Below are positions 60,124-64,000 of a DNA stretch of 64,000 nucleotides, one piece after another. Position 1 is the stretch's first letter, and each line of letters starts with the position of its first letter. The stretch lies in the NCBI GenBank assembly GCA_028278205.1, contig JANQES010000073.1, forward strand, positions 1 to 64,000. The letters are read 5' to 3'. Origin of the DNA: Rhodothermales bacterium (lineage in GTDB: Bacteria > Bacteroidota > Rhodothermia > Rhodothermales > Bin80). The notes beneath the pieces were generated by a model. The model searched no databases. It was given only the letters and a program-made list of their open reading frames with translations, and was not told where the DNA came from. Made by a program: the position numbers and the translations under genes.

Positions 60124-61166
60124 CAGGATGGTGTTTCTACGTCGGCTTCTTGCAAGAGCGCGTCTGCCTTCACACTGCGTTGCAGCCGTTTTCCTATAAG
60201 CTCGGGCAGCCGCGCAGCCGGAATGCCGGTGCCCGGCTTCTTTACGGTCAGATGCTCCTGGCCCAGCACGGTGCCGGCAGGCAGATCCGTCCTGGCAACG
60301 ACGCTCTTGGTGAACAGGTCTCGCAACGGCGCCAACTCTTGAGCCATAGCGTCTTTATCCACCGGGTTGGCGGCCATGCGCTCGACGAAGCGGATGCCCT
60401 CGACCAGTTGGCGCAGCTCGGCTGTGGTCACAGAAGCGGCCACGTCCGGCCCGAACATCGCGCGGCTGAACGTGACGTGAACCTCCAGCACGTCCATGCC
60501 CAGGGCGGCTGCCGCCAGGCCCGGAAAGATGGTGCCGGAATGATCGGAGAGACCGACGGCGCACCCGTAGCGTTGGCGAAAAACGGGCAGCAGGTTTACC
60601 CCTACTTTCTCCGGCGGGCAGGGATAGGCCGAGGTGCATTGCAGCACCGCCAGCGGCAGCCCATGGGCTTTGACCCGTCTGACAGCGGTATCGAGTTCAT
60701 CCAACGTGCTCATGCCCGAAGAGATCAGAAACGGCAACCCTGTGGCGGCCATCCGTTCGAAAAGCGGGGGGTTGTTCACCTCTCCGGAAGCCACTTTCCA
60801 GGCTGCCACCCCGACGCGCTCCAGAAGGGCTACCGCTTCTATCGAAAAGGGAGAACTCAGAAACAGCAAGCCGCGCTCATCGGCGTGGCGTTTGAGCCCA
60901 TGCCACTGCGCCTCGGTAAACTCCATGCGTTTCCAGTAGTCGTAACGCGTGGCATCCTGGGGGCTGAACTTGACCCGCCAGGGCTCGCCGGGTGTGCTCT
61001 CGGCGGCGGCAAGGTGCGTTTGAAACTTGACGGCGTCGGCCCCGGCCTCGGCGATGGCATCGATGAAGGCGTGGGCCGTGCCCAGGCTGCCGTCATGCGC
61101 CTGCGCCACCTCGCCGACGATGCAGCAGCGATGTTCTGTAAAACGACGTCCGCCTAACTCGATCAT
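60123..61166 (-). CDS. neuB: Nonulosonic acid synthase (NeuB/LegI type)
   Basis: Protein of 347 residues: an N-terminal TIM-barrel synthase with CIVGEVAQAHDGSLG, DAVKFQTHLAAAEST and SPFSIEAVALLERVG, then YAVGLSDHSG-type residues (here CAVGLSDHSGTIFPG) and a C-terminal antifreeze-like SAF domain (LTVKKPGTGIPA, LIGKRLQR). It condenses phosphoenolpyruvate with the sugar released by the epimerase. The family decision between sialic, legionaminic and pseudaminic synthases cannot be made by eye. Confidence 0.93.
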   Translation of the reverse strand: MIELGGRRFTEHRCCIVGEVAQAHDGSLGTAHAFIDAIAEAGADAVKFQTHLAAAESTPGEPWRVKFSPQDATRYDYWKRMEFTEAQWHGLKRHADERGLLFLSSPFSIEAVALLERVGVAAWKVASGEVNNPPLFERMAATGLPFLISSGMSTLDELDTAVRRVKAHGLPLAVLQCTSAYPCPPEKVGVNLLPVFRQRYGCAVGLSDHSGTIFPGLAAAALGMDVLEVHVTFSRAMFGPDVAASVTTAELRQLVEGIRFVERMAANPVDKDAMAQELAPLRDLFTKSVVARTDLPAGTVLGQEHLTVKKPGTGIPAARLPELIGKRLQRSVKADALLQEADVETPS

Positions 61167-61260
61167 GATCCTGGACGCTCTGCGGCAACCGGCAAATCTA
61201 GTGCAGTTTCAAGCCATCTCTTGTGCAAAGCGCCTTCAAGACGCATCGCGTTGGGAGGGC

Positions 61261-61309
61261 GAAGGGCGAGGAGCGAAGGGCGATTTTCCGACCGCGCTCC
61301 TCGCCCTTC
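61261..61309. repeat. Word-hairpin (GGGCGAGGAGCG type)
   Basis: gaagggcgaggagcg (61261-61275) and cgctcctcgcccttc (61295-61309) are perfect 15-bp complements. It is in the 219-base gap between NeuB and the methyltransferase gene, the only large gap within the last part of the cluster. Confidence 0.78.
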
Positions 61310-61385
61310 ACCTCTCGCTCTTCGGCGCTGCAACGGTGTGTGAGGCTGCGTCCCATCAGGAGTGCACAACAGACTCCTTGAAGCA

Positions 61386-62177
61386 CTAGGCCGGGTTCTC
61401 TCGACGGACGAGCCGATACAAAGCATTTGCGCCATTGTATGAGGCATCCTGTTCGTAGCGGCGGGCCTGGTCGAGCCAGGCTAAAAACCGATCCACCTTC
61501 GTATTGTCCAGGCCCGCATCCCGTAACGCATTAGTAAGCCGCTTCTTAAAATCATGGATAAGCGGTTGCCCATGGGCGTGCCAATGACGAAACGTGCGCC
61601 ACTGGCACCTGAAGCCTAATTCATCCGCCCAGGCTTCCATATCGAACGGGCTAATGAAATGTTTGTCGGATAAAGACATCGGGACGTCCAACAAGAGTTG
61701 CAGCGCCATCCATACATGGCCGCGTATGTTGAGGAAAGAAGGACAGGTAACAATCAATTCTCCCTCAGGGCGCAGATACTGTTTCAAGATCCTCAGAAAC
61801 GCTAGCGGGTCATCCGTATGCTCGATGATCTCCTGGGCGACGATCACGTCAAAGCCCCCTTCGTCCCACTCTTGATAAGACCGCACCTCGAAGCGCAGAC
61901 GCGGATGATCAAACCGTTCACGGGCCTGGACGATGGCCGCTTCGGCATAATCAATAGCGACAACCCGGGCGCCGGCTTCGGCCAGCAAGTGGGCCGTCTC
62001 GCCGGTGCCACACCCAACGTCCAGCACGTCGAGGCCTGTCCAATCCTTCTCTTTGAGCACCTCCTGCGAGACGTCCTCGGTAGAAAAGGTAAAAAAATGC
62101 TCCTTCCCCTCCGTATACACTTTCTGATAGAGTGCCTGAAGCGTCTGATTGGTCCTCGGTGACTCTGCCATCGACAT
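61386..62177 (-). CDS. Class I SAM-dependent methyltransferase
   Basis: Protein of about 263 residues (start 62177; 62171 also possible). VLDVGCGTGETAHLLAEAGA is the SAM-binding loop, with EIIEHTDDPLAFLR in the post-I motif and EGELIVTCPSFLNIRGHVW further on. It belongs with UbiG/sugar methyltransferase relatives of glycan clusters. Substrate unknown. The exporter gene lies 19 bases upstream. Confidence 0.85.
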   Translation of the reverse strand: MSMAESPRTNQTLQALYQKVYTEGKEHFFTFSTEDVSQEVLKEKDWTGLDVLDVGCGTGETAHLLAEAGARVVAIDYAEAAIVQARERFDHPRLRFEVRSYQEWDEGGFDVIVAQEIIEHTDDPLAFLRILKQYLRPEGELIVTCPSFLNIRGHVWMALQLLLDVPMSLSDKHFISPFDMEAWADELGFRCQWRTFRHWHAHGQPLIHDFKKRLTNALRDAGLDNTKVDRFLAWLDQARRYEQDASYNGANALYRLVRRENPA

Positions 62178-62196
62178 AAGCCGTCCCTGTTTAGGT

Positions 62197-63987
62197 TCAC
62201 AGTATCGCCTTGGCCATGCCCCGGAACGTGGCATTGGTAGCCATCAGATCGTCGTACGTCCCTTCGGCGACAATGCGTCCCTGTTCGAGCAGGTAGATGC
62301 AATCACAGTCTTGGACGGTAGAAAGACGATGCGCGATCAGGATCGTCGTCATCTGCTTGTCGGCCCGCCCGATGGCGTCCATCACCGCGTCTTCGGTGAT
62401 GCCGTCGAGGGCACTGGTGGCCTCGTCGAGAATGAGCACCTCCGGATCGTGATAGAGCGCGCGCGCCAGGCCGATGCGTTGGCGCTGCCCCCCGCTGAGG
62501 CGAACACCCCGTTCGCCGACGAGGGTGTCGTAGCCCCTGGGCAGTTCGTCTACGATAAAGCCATGGACCTTGGCCATCCGCGCTACCTGCTGCATCCGCG
62601 CCGCGTCGAACTCGCCGTCGGCTACGCCAAAGACGATGTTGCGGGCCACCGTTTCGTCGTAGAGGGCAACCTCCTGCGGTACGTAACCCACCATTTTCTG
62701 CCAGGCGCTGACGGTGGCGTCAGCAAGCGGGGCGCCATCAATGAGCACCTCCCCACTCCGGGGCCGCAAAAGCCCCATGAGGATATCGACCAGCGTCGTC
62801 TTGCCCGATCCGGTCGGCCCTACAAAAGCGACCCGGGCATTGTGAGGAATCGTCAGGTTGATGTTCCGGAGCACGGCTTTATCAGATCCGGCGTACTGAA
62901 AGCTGACGTTCCGCAGGCGAATTTCCTTTGCGAAGGTTAAGTCGCCCGGCGCATCCGGCGCCGGCCTCGCGTTGCCCGCCTGGAGATCCCTGTACAGAGA
63001 ATCCACCACGGGCACGTTGTACCGAAACGTGCTGAGGGCGACGAAGATCTGTTGGAGCGCAGGCAAGAGCCGGTATCCAGCCAGGGCATAGAGGCTCAAA
63101 AGCGGAATCACGTCTGACAGGCTTTGCTTGACCGCCAGCAGGTAGAGCACCACGGTCAAAATGCCGCCGAAGGCCAGCGTCTCAACAAAGTAGCGCGGCG
63201 TCCCGGCAATCGCCGAATGAATGGGCTGGACGCGGCTATACCGCTTCGACGCCGCCGCAAACCGATCAATAAAATAATCTTCACTGCCCCTGATTTTGAC
63301 CAGCTTGATGCCGGCGAGCGCCTCATTGGCCGTCTTATAACGCAACCGATTGGCCCCAAAACGCTCCTTGCCCAGATTGTCGAGATAGGTGCGAACGCCA
63401 AAATAAATGAGCGCATAGACGCTGCCGAGTACGACGAAGACGGTAAGGGCAAGCTGCGGATCGACGAGAAACAACAGGGCCAGAATCACAAACGCTACGA
63501 AGGCCCGCGCACAGAGCTGCACCAGCGGCAGCAAGACCGAGCGGGCATAGGTATTTACTTCATCGAGGACCTGCTTGCCTAACTCAGCCGAGTTGTTGCC
63601 CAGAAAAAATTCATACGGCTGATACATATAAACGCTCAACAAGCGTTTGGCCAGCGTGTGCGCGCTGTTCCAGACATATTTGAACTGAAACCACTGCGTC
63701 AGCGCGGAAACGGTATTCGAGACGGCCAGCAAGATCAGCACAGCGGCGCCGGCTGCAAACAGAAAAGCGCGTTCTTCTTGAAAACCCAATCGATCATAGA
63801 GCCAGGATAACCATTCGCTTTCTTGAACGACGCCGGGTTGGGCCACCAGTTGCATAAACGGCATGATAGACACGATGCCGACGACCTCAAAGAGCCCCAT
63901 CGCCAGGATCGCCCCGCACAGCCACGCGAACTGCTTCAGCTCACGCTTCGTCAAGATCCTCCGCAATTTTTTGAGCAAATCGCCCAT
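62197..63987 (-). CDS. ABC exporter with fused permease and ATPase (PglK/MsbA-like)
   Basis: Protein of 596 residues: six membrane helices (about 20-320), then an ATPase with Walker A FVGPTGSGKTTLVD near residue 390, signature RLSGGQRQRIGLARAL near 495 and Walker B VLILDEATSALDG. Type IV half-transporters of this kind flip lipid-linked glycans (PglK) or lipid A (MsbA). As the first gene of the long minus-strand run starting just inside the window edge, it is the likely flippase; no Wzx gene is seen. Confidence 0.92.
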   Translation of the reverse strand: MGDLLKKLRRILTKRELKQFAWLCGAILAMGLFEVVGIVSIMPFMQLVAQPGVVQESEWLSWLYDRLGFQEERAFLFAAGAAVLILLAVSNTVSALTQWFQFKYVWNSAHTLAKRLLSVYMYQPYEFFLGNNSAELGKQVLDEVNTYARSVLLPLVQLCARAFVAFVILALLFLVDPQLALTVFVVLGSVYALIYFGVRTYLDNLGKERFGANRLRYKTANEALAGIKLVKIRGSEDYFIDRFAAASKRYSRVQPIHSAIAGTPRYFVETLAFGGILTVVLYLLAVKQSLSDVIPLLSLYALAGYRLLPALQQIFVALSTFRYNVPVVDSLYRDLQAGNARPAPDAPGDLTFAKEIRLRNVSFQYAGSDKAVLRNINLTIPHNARVAFVGPTGSGKTTLVDILMGLLRPRSGEVLIDGAPLADATVSAWQKMVGYVPQEVALYDETVARNIVFGVADGEFDAARMQQVARMAKVHGFIVDELPRGYDTLVGERGVRLSGGQRQRIGLARALYHDPEVLILDEATSALDGITEDAVMDAIGRADKQMTTILIAHRLSTVQDCDCIYLLEQGRIVAEGTYDDLMATNATFRGMAKAIL

Positions 63988-64000
63988 CTACGATTCAGAG

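Noticed and set aside
61198..61389. An outer pairing (ctagtgc with gcactag) around the word-hairpin after NeuB
   Set aside because: Only seven bases match over a long distance, which is likely by chance.

Overview
The window is high-GC bacterial DNA that reads like a member of the Rhodothermota/Bacteroidota (FCB) group. The evidence is a secreted protein with a type IX secretion (type A) C-terminal sorting tail, a one-protein hybrid two-component regulator of the beta-propeller/Y_Y_Y/kinase/receiver/AraC type, a Wzi-like outer-membrane barrel and a C-terminally Smr-bearing MutS2. The assignment is inferred from gene content only. No rRNA, tRNA or CRISPR array was recognised.

Layout. (1) 0.4-7.7 kb: five co-directional genes for exported redox proteins, comprising a Tat-type multicopper oxidase, two SCO-like proteins (one with the CxxxC copper site replaced), a large unknown anchored protein, and a membrane-anchored cytochrome c fused to a periplasmic-binding-protein-like domain. 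(2) 7.8-9.5 kb: an exported D-aminoacylase-type amidohydrolase. (3) 9,502-18,360: an 8.86-kb composite element bounded by 39-bp Tn3-type inverted repeats and a perfect 5-bp target duplication (ATTTT). Both flanking transposase genes are internally deleted and the resolvase lacks a block of its catalytic domain. The cargo is a hybrid sensor/regulator, a T9SS-sorted secreted protein and an apolipoprotein N-acyltransferase-like enzyme. (4) 18.5-28 kb: housekeeping and envelope genes (MutS2, NDP-sugar nucleotidyltransferase, OmpA lipoprotein, LOG-family protein, two TPR proteins, HAD hydrolase). (5) 27.6-35.1 kb: acetyltransferase, aminotransferase and oxidoreductase genes resembling the Wbp/Wlb diacetamido-uronic acid route, a Wzi-like barrel and a membrane nucleotide-sugar dehydratase (CapD/WbpM/PglF type). 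(6) 35.5-64 kb: a large surface-polysaccharide cluster, mostly on the minus strand. It has a PglK/MsbA-type exporter, a nonulosonic (sialic-like) acid NeuB/NeuC/NeuA trio, Wzy/WaaL-like polymerase or ligase, several glycosyltransferases, a PglC-type initiating transferase, and an FkbH-ACP-GNAT-VOC module that probably makes an acyl substituent.

Many intergenic gaps carry long hairpins whose arms are built from short reiterated words (for example GTGTTTT, TCATGAG, GGATTTT, AAAGGGAGAG, GCGAATGG). The words differ from site to site but the architecture is the same. The Tn3 composite landed in one of the GTGTTTT hairpins. These hairpins and the composite element are the most unusual features here; the copper/haem cluster is the most interesting gene set of unclear function.
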